From NCBI RefSeq assembly GCF_042186555.1, contig NC_133324.1, positions 130,775,522-130,839,521 on the forward strand: DNA of 64,000 nucleotides, given 5' to 3'. The notes under the pieces were generated by a model that worked only from the letters and a program-made list of their open reading frames with translations, was not told where the DNA came from and did no database searches. How positions within the stretch are numbered: position 1 is the first letter of the stretch; each line of letters starts with the position of its first letter. The translations under genes and the position numbers were made by a program. Positions 33,497-44,968 of this stretch are shown here, in pieces. Source of the stretch: Aquarana catesbeiana (lineage: Eukaryota > Chordata > Amphibia > Anura > Ranidae).

Positions 33497-34629
33497 CACT
33501 CACTGGCCACTTTATTAGGTACACCATGCTACTACTGGGTTGCACCCCCTTTTGCCTGTGGAACTGCCTTAGTTCTCCGTGGCATAGATTCAATTCAACA
33601 AGGTGTTGGAAACATTCCTCAGAGATTTTGGTCCATATTGACATGATAGCATCACGCAGTTGCTGCAGATTTGTCTTCAAATTCACCACATTCCAAGGGT
33701 GCTCTATTGGATTGAGATCTAGTGACTGTGGAGGCCATTGGAGTACAGTGACCTCATTGCCATGTTCAAGAAACCAGTGGTGAGATAATTTGAGCTTTGT
33801 GACATTATCCTGAAGATGGGTACACTGTAGTAATAAAGGGATGGACATAGTCAGCAACAATACTCAGGTAGGCCGTGGCATTTAAACAATGCTCAGTTGG
33901 TACTAAGGAGCCCAAAGTGTACCAAGAAAATATCCCCCACACCATTACACCACCACCAGCCTGAACTGTTGATACAAGGCAGGATAAATCCATGCTTACA
34001 TGCTGTTTACGCCAAATTCTGACCCTACCATCTGAATGTCGCAGCTGAAATTGGTCCAGGCAACATTTTTCCAAACTTCTATTGTCCAATTTGGGTGAGC
34101 CTGTAGGAATTGTAGCCTCAGTTTCCTGTTCTTATCTGACAGAAGTGGCACCTGGTGTGGTCTTCTGCTGCTGTGGTGTGGTCTTCTGCTGCTTCAAGGT
34201 TCGATTTGTTGTACATTAAGAGATGATAATCTGCATACCTTGGTTGTAACGAGTGGTTATTTGAGCAACTGTTGCCTTTCTATCATCTCAAACCAGTCTG
34301 CCCATTCTCCTCTGACCTCTGACATCAACAAGGCTTTTTCATCCACACAACTGCTGCTTACTGGATATATTCTCTTTTTCAGACCATTCCCTGTAAACCC
34401 TAGAGATGGCAGTGCGTAAAAATACCAGTAGATCAGCAGTTTTTGAAATACTCAGACCAGTCCGTCTGGCACCAACAACCATGCCACATTCAAAGTCACT
34501 TAAATGCACTTTCTTCCCTATTCTGATGCCAGTTTGAACTTGCATTGAGTTGCTGCCATGTGATTGGCTGATTAGCAATTTGTGTTATCAAGCAATTGAA
34601 CAGGTGTACCTAATATTGTAGCCAGTGAG
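33497..34629 (-). mobile_element. Tc1-type element inserted in the piggyBac transposase
   Basis: Inverted termini CACTCACTGGCCACTTTATT / AATATTGTAGCCAGTGAG with TA on both sides (33495-33496; TATA at 34630-34633). The target lies between the codons for SNL and YAEQ of the piggyBac transposase. Confidence 0.85.
33500..34578 (-). pseudogene. Tc1-like transposase, frameshifted
   Basis: The minus strand reads IGKKVHLSDFECGMVVGARR at the N-terminal end (34578-34339), RIWRKQHVSMDLSC and GGGVMVWGIFSW in the middle (34089-33805), and LQWPPQSLDLNPIEHPWNVV with the catalytic E at 33745-33680. At least three frames are needed to read through, so it is inactive. The first catalytic acid region near 34100 is disrupted. 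Confidence 0.8.
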
Positions 34630-34740
34630 TATATATGCTGAGCAGTACATCACCGCCAACCCAAATTCGAATGGAAACCTATTACGGTTTCTGAGTTTAA
34701 CATTTTTTTTGGGCATAAACTTTAAAGTGGAAAACTCCAA

Positions 34741-35673
34741 GCGGGCCATCCTGGGAGGAGAAGTCAGACCCAGGAAAATGGGACTTTGGCAGCTACACCA
34801 TCAGTTATACCATCGGCAGGTCCAGCAGAAAGAGGGACCCTGGATAAGCAATAGGTTTTGGGCCTGGAGGGGGCGGTAGGGGAAGGCCAGGGCAGCCCGT
34901 TAAATGAGAGGGAGCCATCCCTGCATGACATTCTTGTAGCCGTCAACACTTGCAAGCAATCAATCAACGAGCTGTCTGAGCAACTTAAAGGCATTAAAGA
35001 TGAATTGCTCTCGGTTAAGGGGGAAGTGCGTATAGTTTGTATTCGGACAACAGCGCTCGAGGAGAGATTTAGCCAAATGGAGGACGATGTGTATCCATTA
35101 AAACAAGAGGTAGCACTTATGAAAATTCAATTAAAGGACTGTTTGCAGAAAATGGACAGTATGGAGAACAGGCTACGCAGAGAGAACCTGAGGGTAATCG
35201 GGCTCCCAGAGGGATGTGAGGGGAATAACCCCATTCAATTTATGGAGGACTGGCTGAGGGAGAAACTCGGCAGGGACTCATTCTCTAATACTTTTGCTAT
35301 CGAGCACGCACACAGAATAGGCCCTAAAGCTTTGGCTCCAGGAGGTCACCCTAGGCCCTTTATTTTTAAGCTTTTATGTTTTCGGGACAAAGTCACCATC
35401 TTACAGAAAGCAAGAGAGTTGAGGAATATCCAGCACAACGGAGCCAGGATCTCAATTTACCCAGATTTTTCCCCTGAGCTACAGAGACAAAGAGCTAAAT
35501 TTGGAGAATGTAAACAGAAGCTTCAACAACTCAGAATCAATTATGCGCTCTTGTTCCCGGCACGACTGCGTGTCTCAGCTCTGGGGGAGGTTAGGTTTTT
35601 CTCTACCCCCAATGAAGTGTCAACCTGGCTAGAGAACAATGAAGAGAGAATCAGGCGAGATGAAGGAAGTTAG
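34741..35673 (+). pseudogene. LINE ORF1 RNA-binding protein, 5'-truncated with in-frame TAG
   Basis: ORF1 proteins of L1-type LINEs trimerise through a coiled coil and bind the element RNA. The frame from ~34741 reads into AATPSVIPSAGPAERG and meets TAG at 34852-34854, then stays open to 35673. A long heptad-rich segment (LHDILVAVNTCKQSINELSE to MDSMENRLRR) is followed by an RRM-like region with NLRVIGLPEG and a C-terminal domain with RPFIFKLLCFRDK and VRFFSTPNEV, as in transposase_22-type ORF1 proteins. No ATG precedes the coiled coil in this copy. Confidence 0.75.
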
Positions 35674-36289
35674 GCTTCCTTTGGGACTTCTGCCTGTTTT
35701 GTTTCCCTTTTCTATGGTGTCCTACTCTTCCCTGGCTTTTTTGGTTCACTAGATTTTTGTTTTTTGATGATGTAAATTGGGAATGGAGTGGGGGAGGGGG
35801 AGAGGGGGGGATTAAATAAATGGAATTATAATACACTAATAGAGATAAATGCACAAATTACACACATAGTAATAAGCACAAATATTTTTAGGGGGAATGT
35901 CCCCCCCTACTGGGTTTGGTTCACGGTTTTTTTTCTCTCACGCCTCAAAAGGGTTTTGAAGGTCACAATAGAAGCTCGAGGGATAGGCCCAAAAGTGGGC
36001 ACGGGGGAGGGGTGGGGGGGCGAGTGAGGGTGGGGAGGGAGAAAGGGAGGGATGCTGGGTGGGAGAGGGGGTACAGGGGGTGGGGGGTGGGGGTGAAGAT
36101 GCATGAACACAATCAGAGAGGGACGGTAGGGAATGTTGTTGTGAGAGGATGTGAGTGGATCCAGGTTGCCAGATTAAAGGGATGGGAAAAAGATAGGGTG
36201 GTATATGGCATATTCCCCTACTGTATGTACAATGAGGGAGGGTTTGATAAGAGACCAGAATATTGCAAAGACACTAGACCTAACGGCCC
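35674..36289 (+). other. LINE inter-ORF region, G-rich
   Basis: About 616 bp between ORF1 and ORF2, with G-runs at 35995-36095. No further gene seen. Confidence 0.6.
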
Positions 36290-39200
36290 ATGAGCATCGA
36301 AAGAAGGGGTGGTAGAATCCCGGATATGGGAAAACGGATTAATATATGCTCATGGAACGTTAGGGGGATAAAGGATAAACTCAAAAAGCAGGTAATTTTT
36401 TCAATAGCTAAAAAGGAGAACGTCAAGATACTCTGCCTTCAGGAGACCCATTTGGTAAAAGACACAACTGAAGCTTTAAGTAACAAGCAGTTACGCATAC
36501 AGTTTCATTCCACTCACTCATCATATTCAAGAGGGGTGAGTGTACTGATAAGCACAGATCTGGCTTTCTCCTGTGGGCAGAGCAGATTGGATGAAAATGG
36601 AAGGTACATTTTTCTCTCTTGCTTAATAGAAAATAAAAGATACATATTGGCCAATGTGTATACCCCCCCCCCCCCCCATTTAGCACGGAAGTAATGGAAG
36701 ACCTAGCCAAGTTCATAGCAGATTTCCCTGGGATCCCGGTAATAGCATTGGGAGATTTCAATATGACGATGAACAGGAGCATAGATAGGTTTCCGCTAAG
36801 GCAGGGAGCTGGAGTGGTCAACAGGAGCCCCCTTTCGCAATACTGTGACGAAATAGGGCTGGTGGATATCTGGAGGAGGAGGCATCCTGGAGAGAGGCAG
36901 TACTCATGCCACTCCAGGACTCATGCCACCTTATCCAGAATTGACCTTGTACTGGGCAACGAGGAGGCACTAAACGTAGTGGAGGAAATAACTTATGAGC
37001 CGAGAGGTGTCTCGGACCATACGCCAGTTATTGCCTCCGTGAAGGTAGGGGGGCAATATAACAGAGGGAGTTGGAAGATTAACCCTTTTTGGCTTGAACT
37101 TATAGGAGAGGAAAAAAAAATGATGGAGGGGCTGCTAGAGTTTATTAATATAAATCTAGGTTCAGCCCCACTGAGGGTGGTTTGGGACTCCCTGAAGGCA
37201 TACCTTCAAGGAGTTTTAATTCAGAGAATCGCCTATGTTAAAAAACAGTCACAAGCCGAGGAACAGGGAGCCAAAGAAAATGCAAGGCGGGCGGAGGCGC
37301 ACTTTGTGACAATACCATCCCAAGCTAATTATGACTGTTGGGTGAGGAGACAGGAAGAGTATAGCAGGGTACTCCGAGAGAAGATGGAGAAGATTAGATC
37401 TTTTCAGAGGCGGAGCTTTTTTGGAGAAGGAGAACGAATTGGGAAAGCTCTGTCTCTGATAATTAAGGCAAATGGCCCCCCGAGTGCGGTGCCAGCAATT
37501 GAGGGGAGGGAAGGAGTAATAAGGAAAAATACCCCAGAAATAATAGAAGAGTTCAGGACATACTTTGAAAAGCTATATAGCTCCTCCAGGGGGAATGTAG
37601 AGGGGGAAATGCAGGGCTTCTTTGAGGGGTTGGGGATAATTCCGTTATCAAATGAGGACCAGGAAATGTTGGACGCCCCACTGACTCTCAAAGAACTACA
37701 AAGGGCTGTTGGAGATATGGCGGCTCAAAAGTCCCCGGGCCCGGATGGCCTGCCCATAGAATTATTTAAAAAATACGGGGAGGTATTGCTACCCTTATTA
37801 CTGGAGGTATTCAACGGAGCTAGGGAGGAAGGGGCCCTGCCCCCCTCTATGTCAGAAGCCATAGTAATAATCCTGCTAAAAGAAGGGAAGAACCCAACAG
37901 ATATGTCTTCATATAGGCCCATCTCGCTCTTGTGCTCGGACGTGAAGATCTTGGCCAAAGTATTAGCCGCAAGGCTGAATAAGATAATCCCCAAACTAAT
38001 ACACACAGACCAGACCGGGTTCATCCCGAACAGATCTACAAGCACGAACATAAGACGGGTATACCTTAATATGCAAATCCCTATAGAAAACAGCGGCAGG
38101 AGAGCAATTCTTTCATTAGACGCAGCCAAGGCCTTCGATTCTTTGGAATGGCATTATCTATGGAAGGTGTTGGCAGAATATCAGTTTGGCCCCGGATTTG
38201 CTCAGTGGTTAAGATTGTTATATAATAACCCGAGGGCCAAGGTGAAAATCAACGGGCAGTGTTCGGAGTGGTTCCAGTTGAGCAGGGGTACGAGACAGGG
38301 GTGTCCTTTGTCCCCCCTGTTCTTTGCCCTTGCAATCGAGCCCTTAGCGGTTGCTCTGAGGATGGCACAGGGCGTACAGGGGTTTAGGAGAAAAAGAGGG
38401 GTGGACAAAGTGGCCCTGTATGCCGACGACATTCTGCTGTTTTTGGCGGATACGCAGGATTCACTTGAAACAGCTATGGGGATAGTAAAAGAGTTTGGTG
38501 CTTTCTCTGGGCTACTGGTTAACTGGGAGAAATCAGTGATCCTGCCCGTAGACGCCCTGAGCGGGCCTCTCCCCCACCAGGCATCCCAAGTTCAAGTGGT
38601 CAGGCAAATGAAATACTTGGGGATTAATATAACTAGAGATCCAGGCCAGTACATATCCGGAAATTTAGTCCCATTGATGAAAAAGCTGAAGCAGAAGTGT
38701 CAAGTGTGGAGACGCCTGCCCCTCTCGGTCGCCGGGCCCTGCAACCTGATTAAAATGGTTTGGTTACCCCAAATCTTATACGTCCTGCAGAACTCTCCCG
38801 TTTGGATTCCCAAGCATTGGTTCAAAAAAATGGACAGTGTGTTTAGGGAGCTCATTTGGAAAAATGGGGTGGCCAGGATCGGGTTGCGGGCGCTGCGGCG
38901 ACCAGAGGGGAAGGGTGGCCTGGCAGTACCTGACCCGCGGGGCTACTTCCTGGCAGCCCAATTGCAACAAATGGGAGGCAGCAATAGGCTAGGAGAAGAG
39001 GGAGCGGGGGATAGCATTTTGTTGAATGACACCAGACACGATACAATCGCAGAGGGATTAGAGGCAGATTAATTCTGTACTAAATGCCCCACCACCCAGA
39101 TGATGGTTAAAGTCTGGGTACAAGCCAAGAGAACCTTGGGATATATTGGTTTTGCAGAATTCTCGCCACTCTGGGATAACAACAGCCTCAATGAGCTTAA

Positions 39201-40064
39201 AAAAATGGGGGTTTTGAGGAATGGGACCGCCAGGGTATTCATTACCTGGCACAGGTATACAGGGCGGGGAGGTTGAAGTCCTTTCGGGAGCTTGTAGAGG
39301 AATATGCGATCTCTAACAGGTCATTTTACAGATATCTGCAAATTAGGCATGCCCTGGAGGCACAATTTGGGAGGGAGGCGCCAGTGTGGTGCGAAATGGC
39401 CTCTTTGAGAAAGCTGATCGATGCAAGCTCCACGAAGGGGTTGATTTCGGATATGTATGGATGCCTGAAGGCAGTAGCCCAGGAAGGACCGGTGGAAAAT
39501 AAAAACAGGATTAAATGGGAAAAAGATTTGGGAGCACTATCTGATGACCAATGGGAGTATGTCTTGGCGTCTGGGCCCAGGGTCACTCTCTCCCCCTCAC
39601 AAGTGATGTCTCACCTGTATTTATCTTATAGGGCATACTATACACCCCTGAAATTATTCAAGTGGGGTAAGAGACCCGACCCGAAGTGTCAAAGATGTGG
39701 AGGGGGGTACGGGGATTTGATCCACATGTTCTGGCGATGCCCCAAACTGCATAGATACTGGGAAGGAGTGGTGGGAAAAATAAATCTGGTGTTTGGGACA
39801 TCGCTAAGGTTGGAGGCGAGAGAGTGCCTGCTGGGACTGATGGGGAACGGAGGGACCTCAAGGGACACTCAGACGGCAAGAGTTAGATGCCTGTTTCAGG
39901 GAAGAAAGCTCATTGCACAACACTGGCAGAGGAAGGAGGCCCCGACGGTGATTTGCAGGGAAAAGTATATTAATAAGAAGAGGGGCAACTACAAGAAATT
40001 TGTGAAGATCTGGAAAGCATGGTTGGATCGGGATGGGGTGGGGCCGGAGGGGGAGGTGAGGTGA
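36290..40064 (+). pseudogene. LINE ORF2 (endonuclease-reverse transcriptase), frameshifted
   Basis: The N-terminal APE-type endonuclease has ICSWNVRGIKDKLKK, LCLQETHL, LGDFNMTM, SRIDLVLG and VSDHTPVI. The RT follows with KSPGPDGLP, YRPISLLCSDVKILAKVLA, DQTGFIPNRS, LDAAKAFDSLEW, TRQGCPLSPLFFALAIEPLA and the catalytic YADD (38419-38430). The C-terminus has a CQRCGGGYGDLIHMFWRCPK zinc-knuckle-like motif typical of L1/Tx1. A 15-C run (36663-36677) breaks the frame in the endonuclease after NVYTPPP, and two or more shifts lie between 39070 and 39235, where fragments VQAKRTLGYIGFAEFSPLW and EWDRQGIHYLAQVY lie in different frames. The protein is dead here. Confidence 0.9.
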
Positions 40065-41767
40065 GGATGGTACGAGATGAGACTGGCGTAGGGTGTATGT
40101 GAGGGTGAATGGCAGGTGAGTGACAATGGGGGGGGGGGGGGGGAGGGGGGGAAGGGGAGGAGGAGTGGGGGGGGTAAAATGAGGGGAAAAGTGAAGAAAC
40201 CTTTTTATTTCCCCTTTTTGAAGGTTACAGCTAATGGGTATCTTGAATTGGCACATATCGGATGTAGATGTAGTAGTATATGCGGGAAAAATGGATGATT
40301 TTAACGTGTTTATGATCTTAGAGACAGCTCCTTTTTCTCTTTTTTTTTTTTTTTTTTTTTTGTACTTTTTTCCTTTTGTATCTTGGTGGCTTTGTGTAAG
40401 CTGTAATGGATAATTTTTTCAAATAAAGAGATTTAAAACAAAAATCAAAAAAAAAAAAGTGGAAAACTCCGCTTGTTCGCATCCCCCCGCCTCCCCCCCA
40501 ACTCCCCCCCGCTCCACTGCCACATTTTGCACTATTTGGGGGAGAGGGGGAGCGGATACCTGTCAAAACCAAGTACCCACTCCCAGGTAAGATCACCGCA
40601 CAATGAAGGCCCCTCCTCCTTTCCCCCCCACTGCCACAGATCCCAGAAGACAGCGGGACCATTCAGAAAGTGCAGCGCGACTCATCCATGCGCAGTAGGA
40701 AACAGGCTGTAAAACCGCAAGGCTTCACTTCCTGTTTCCCTTAGTAAGGATGCCCATGCCTGCACCCGAACCCGATGGATGAATCGGCTGGGGGTGCTGA
40801 CATTGTGGGATACCTGGACAGGTAAGTCTCCTTATGTTAAAAGTCAGCAGCTACAGTATTTGTAGCTGCTGACTTTTATTTTTTTTAATACATTTTTTTT
40901 AATACAGGCTGGAACTCCACTTTAACATGGGCTTTACAAAAAAAGAAAAATGACTTGCGGTCATATTGGTCCACAGACTCGATTCATCATATGCCTGTGT
41001 TCTCTGCTACCATGGCCAGGTGTAGATATTAGAATATAATGTGATTTATGCATTTCAACCACAATACACTCCGTTGTCCTCGGGGTGACCCTGAATATGA
41101 TCGGCTCCACAAAATTTAGCCCCTCATAAATCACCTTAACCATAAATCTGCAGTTTTATATATGCACCAACAAAACATCTAGCTGCCTTGCATTCAAACT
41201 GTATCTCCCCATCAAGCGTGTCAGATCTGGGGTCAAAATGTATAAGCTCTGCGACAGGACAAGAGGCTATACATGTAATTTTACGAGGAAAAAGATCACG
41301 TGGAGCCCCCCGGATGCCCTGACTACATGGGGAGAAGTGGCAAGATAGATGGGACTTGGTGTCACCCTTATTCCAAAAGGGGTACCCCTGGTACGCGGAC
41401 AACTACTATGCAAGCGTACCACTTTCTTAGACACTTATACAATCTTGGAATTGGCTCATGTGGTACCATATGACCTAATCGCCGGGGCTTCCCCCAACGG
41501 TAAACAATCGACTTAGAAAGGGGGAGAGAGCCTACCTGAGAAAAAATGAATTGCTCGCAGTAAAGTGGAAGGACAAGCGGGATGTTTTTGTCCTGTCTTC
41601 CATTCACGCAAACACGACAGTCCAAATTTGCATGGCGTCTGGTGTGGTGGAGAAGCCCCTCTGTGTCCATGACTATAACCTAAACATGGGAGGCGTGGAC
41701 TTCAGTGGTCAGATGATCAAAGCGTACTTAGTGTCCTGTAAAGCCAGACGCTGGTACAAAAAAGTGT

Positions 41768-41815
41768 TTTATTTATTTATTTATTTATTTATTTATTATT
41801 TATTATATTTATTTC
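41768..41815 (+). repeat. (TTTA)n microsatellite inside piggyBac coding sequence
   Basis: A TTTA/TTTAT run between the codons for WYKKVF and FQLALYN. It adds about 14 codons, mostly YLFI, to a normally compact segment. Confidence 0.85.
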
Positions 41816-42149
41816 AATTGGCTCTGTACAACACTTTTGTGTTTTACAAAGCGTCAGGAAGAAGTGGACCCTTCCTAAAATTTCAGGAAGAGATCATCAT
41901 GGCCCTTTTGTATCCAGAAGGTGCTGTGGCCCAATCCCCAAATCCAGATGCAGTGAGTCGGCTGAATGAGAGGCATTTTCCAGATGTCCCCCCTGGTAAC
42001 CCGACACCAAAAGTCACCCCAAAAAAAGACATTGTGTCTGTAGCAGACACAGAATTAGGCATGACACCCACTTTTACTGTCCCTCCTGTCCTGCCCGACC
42101 TTCTCTCTGCCTCAAGGACTGCTTCCGTCGCTACAACACACTAGTGGAG

Positions 42150-42430
42150 TATTAGTATAGGCTACAGCACGGCACAGTCTAGGGTACACAATTCACAGAG
42201 TCTCAAAAGATGTTAGGTAGTCAGGAAGCTATCACATTTTGAAAGATCCTAAAATCACAGCATGGAAAGTTTACAGTTACAGTACAAAGAAAGTAAAAAA
42301 AAAAAAATAAAATAAAAATGTAAAAAAAATGGTGTCTTTTTATTGAGTTAATGTTCTGTTGTCAATGTGTTTTATTGTTAACCGTTGTTGTTTTTTCAGT
42401 CGGCGGTTGGCTTTTATGTAAAAGCAATCC
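42150..42430. other. 3' flank of the piggyBac transposase
   Basis: AT-rich sequence after the coding end, with an A-run at 42295-42310. No further gene. Confidence 0.4.
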
Positions 42431-43388
42431 TAGTGGCTAATTAGCTGCCTCCCCCGCTTTCCCGCCACCTTCCATGGCGTTCTCAGGCTCTCCCGTCCTA
42501 CTGGGAAACTTGAGAATGCAGCTGGCAGTTCCGGAGGCTGACCATAGAGAGGACCATCCTCTCTATGGTCTAAGAAACCGGAAGCTACGAGCATTTCCTC
42601 AAATTGGGAAAGCATCTGATCACACCGATCTTGGTGTGGTCAGATGCTTTAAGTGCAGAGGAGAGATCTAGGGTATAATAGACCCCAAATTTCTCAGAAA
42701 AGAGTACCTGTCACTGCCTATTGCTATCACTGGGGATATTTATATTCCCTGTGATAACAATAAAAGCAATTAAAAAAAAAGAAAATGAAAGGGACAGTGT
42801 AAAAATAAAAAGGCAAGCAAAATAAATAATAGTAATAATAAAAAAAATGAAAGCACCCCTATTCCCCCCATGCTCGCACGCAAAGGCGAACGCTAGCGTC
42901 GGTCCTGTATCGGTATGTAAACAGCGATTGCACCATACATGTGAGTTATCACCTCGAATGTCCGATCGATGGCAGTAGTTCTAGCACTAGACCTCCTGTG
43001 TAATTCTAAAGTGGTAACCTGTAAAGGCTTTTAAAGTATCGCCTATGGATAAAAAAAATATATGTAGTTTGTCACCGTTGCACAGGCGTGCACAATTTTA
43101 ATTGTCATGTTTGATATCTATTTACTCAGTGTAATGTCATCTTTTTATACCTTACCAAACAATTGGGCAATATATTGTGTTTTTGTGTATTACAATTCAA
43201 AAAAGTGTATTTTTCCCCAAAAATGTGCGTTTGAAAAACAGGCAAATATGCGCAAATGCTGTGTGACATAAAAAATTGGAACACCCATCATATTATTCTC
43301 TAGGGCTTAAAGTAATTTTCTAGCAAAAAATACTCCTTTTTCATGTCAATAAAAAGTGTCAGAAAAGGCTTGGTCTTCAAGTGGTTAG

Positions 43389-44713
43389 AAGAGTGGGTGA
43401 TGTGTTGCATACGCTTCTAATGTTGGGCATAAAATGCCAGGACAGTTCAAACTCCTCCCAAATTACCCTTTTTGGTGAGTATTTTGCAGATATCATTTGT
43501 TGCCAGTTTTTGTATTTTTTCTTTTTCAAAACCTTGTGACAACAAATGAGATCTGCAAAATACTCCCCATGCCTCTTTTTAAATTCCTTGGTGTGTCTAC
43601 TTTCCAAACAGGGGTCATTTGGGGAGGTTGTGCTATCCTGGCATTTCAGGGCCTCTGAAACTGTAATAGGTAGTGAGGACGTGAAATAAGGAAATGACGC
43701 ACCTTCAGGCTTTCAAAGAGGTCATTGGATTTTGGGGTCCTGTATGCGGCTAGGCTCCCAAAAAGTCTCACACATGAGATATCCTCATACTTGGGAGTAG
43801 TAGCAAAATGGATTTTGGGGTGTAATTCCACATATACTCGTGGCATGTGTGAGCAATATATAAATTAAGTGACAACTTTGTGTAAAAAAAAAAAAGGAAA
43901 ACATTTTTTTTTGTAAATTTTTAAAAACTTGTGACAAAAAATAAAATCTTCCATGGGCTCAACATGCCTCTCAGAAAACTTCTTGGGGTGTCTACATTCC
44001 AAAAAGGGGTAATTTGTGGTGTCTTTGTACTGTCCTGACATTTCAGCACCTCAAGAAATGGGATAGGCTGTCAGAAAGTATGTACAAGCTGCGTAAATTT
44101 CAGTACATATACAATAGTTTGTATATGCTATAACTTTCTCACAAATCAATCATTATACACTTATTGGGGTTATTTTTACCAAGGACATGTAGTAGAATAC
44201 ATTTTGCCCTAAATTTTCAGCAAAATTTGAGTTTATTGAATATTTTTTTCAAACAGAAAGTAGAAAATATTGTCACTTTTTTTTTGTTTATATCACAGAA
44301 AATAAAAAATGCAGTGGTGATCAAATTCCACCTAAATCCCCACATCAGCATCTAGATACACACTCCATCACACAAGGACTATAGTTCAAACCATATGCCG
44401 ATCTTTGAAAGAAAATAAAGAACTACTACTATTGTTTCTCAACTGACCATTTGCCGAAAGACAAGCGATAATCACTATGTTATACTATGTTATATCGTAC
44501 GTGTTACATTTGTAATGGATATGTTGTTCGATCCGTATGTTTATCGAAGCGGCTGCGACCACGCTTATGCTTTCACTTGTTATATCTTCTTTATCCCAAT
44601 AAAAACTTAAAAAAACAAAACAAAAAAAAACACCTAAAGAAAGCTCTATTTGTGTGAAAAAGAGGCTATAAATTTCATTTGGGTACAGCATTGCATGACA
44701 GCACAATTACCAG
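43389..44713 (-). repeat. TTAACCACTTC family copy (minus) with internal sub-repeats
   Basis: 44100-44336 and 44637-44713 are a minus copy of the family (CAAAAAATAAAAAATGCAG type block; AGAAAGCTCTATTTGTG). 43430-43890 and 43900-44090 are diverged copies of a sub-repeat (ACTTGTGACAAAAAATAAAATCTTCC; similar at 54935-55350). A stem at 43485-43563 pairs ATTTTGCAGATATCATTTGTTG with CAACAAATGAGATCTGCAAAAT. The plus copy at 44714 is inserted at a TTAA of this one. Confidence 0.6.
44337..44630 (+). mobile_element. 5'-truncated LINE 3' end with CACCTAAA target duplication
   Basis: The insert ends CCCAATAAAAACTTAAAAAA and an A-rich tail, with CACCTAAA at 44329-44336 and 44631-44638. It splits a family block that reads CACCAAAAGAAAGC in other copies. 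Only the non-coding 3' part is present. Confidence 0.75.
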
Positions 44714-44968
44714 TTAACCACTTCAGCCCCGTAAGGATTTACCCCCTTAAAGACCAGACCATTTTTTGCAAAACGGCACAGTGTTTTTTTAAGTGACAAG
44801 TGCCGCGAGCGTGCAGCACTGTACCCAAATAAAATTTATGTCCTTTTTTTCCCCACAAATAGAGCTTTATTTTGGTGGTATTTGATCACCTCTCCCGCTT
44901 TTAAATTTTGTGCTATAAACAAATATTTGAAAAAAAAAAAACAATATTTTTTACTTTTTGCTATAATA
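44714..44968 (+). repeat. TTAACCACTTC family copy, cut by a Tc1 element
   Basis: Begins TTAACCACTTCAGCCCCGTA and runs through TTTTTACTTTTTGCTATAATA, where the Tc1 terminal repeat begins after TA. Confidence 0.75.

Larger units (their letters stand above)
34739..40455 (+). mobile_element. Tx1/L1-like LINE with 15-bp target duplication
   Basis: The element is bounded by an exact AAAGTGGAAAACTCC at 34724-34738 and 40456-40470. It carries ORF1 (coiled coil plus RRM-like), ORF2 (APE endonuclease, RT, cysteine-rich C-terminus), an AATAAA at 40421 and an A-rich tail. The 5' end starts inside ORF1-like coding sequence without an ATG, so it is slightly 5'-truncated. Both ORFs have lesions. Confidence 0.9.
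34726..40921. mobile_element. TTAA-flanked MITE (about 464 bp) split by a LINE
   Basis: Termini AGTGGAAAACTCC and GGAACTCCACT are flanked by TTAA at 34722-34725 and 40922-40925. Removing the MITE and one TTAA joins AACT-TTAA-CATGGG, which restores the piggyBac codons for INFNMG, direct evidence of the empty site. The interior includes a hairpin AAAGTCAGCAGCTACA / TGTAGCTGCTGACTTT (40839-40876). TTAA duplication fits piggyBac or Kolobok families. Confidence 0.85.
32939..42143 (+). pseudogene. piggyBac-type transposase (PGBD4-like), split by two insertions and multiply broken
   Basis: The enzyme excises and inserts at TTAA sites. ATG 32939 starts MSAENKGASS, stopped by TAG at 32969-32971. The same frame resumes with an acidic ESGSEYENVESS leader typical of the family. 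FFELFFTEDLYRSIVDQSNL ends at the Tc1 insertion, YAEQYITANPNS follows it, and FFLGINF leads into the MITE. After the MITE come NMGFTKK, SYWSTDSIHHMP, FMHFNHNTLRCPRGDPEYDR, NELLAVKWKDKRDVFVLSS and VHDYNLNMGGVDFSGQM (the region normally holding the last catalytic D), then RRWYKKVFY. There are several stops and frameshifts between 40926 and 41540. A (TTTA)n run enlarges the codons after KKVFY. The domain call is firm. Confidence 0.85.
32012..43388 (+). mobile_element. piggyBac-type transposon, heavily nested
   Basis: The left edge is TTAACCGCTTGCC (32012) and the right edge CTTCAAGTGGTTAG (to 43388), an inverted CCRCTTG-type end with a mutated TTAA. Removing the Tc1 (33497-34629) and the MITE+LINE (34726-40921) leaves about 4 kb with one piggyBac-like transposase frame. 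The 3' region has clean hairpins (GACCATAGAGAGGA/TCCTCTCTATGGTC at 42540-42570; GCATCTGATCACACC/GGTGTGGTCAGATGC at 42610-42647). The ends resemble the abundant TTAACCACTTC family, which may be its non-autonomous derivatives. Confidence 0.75.
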
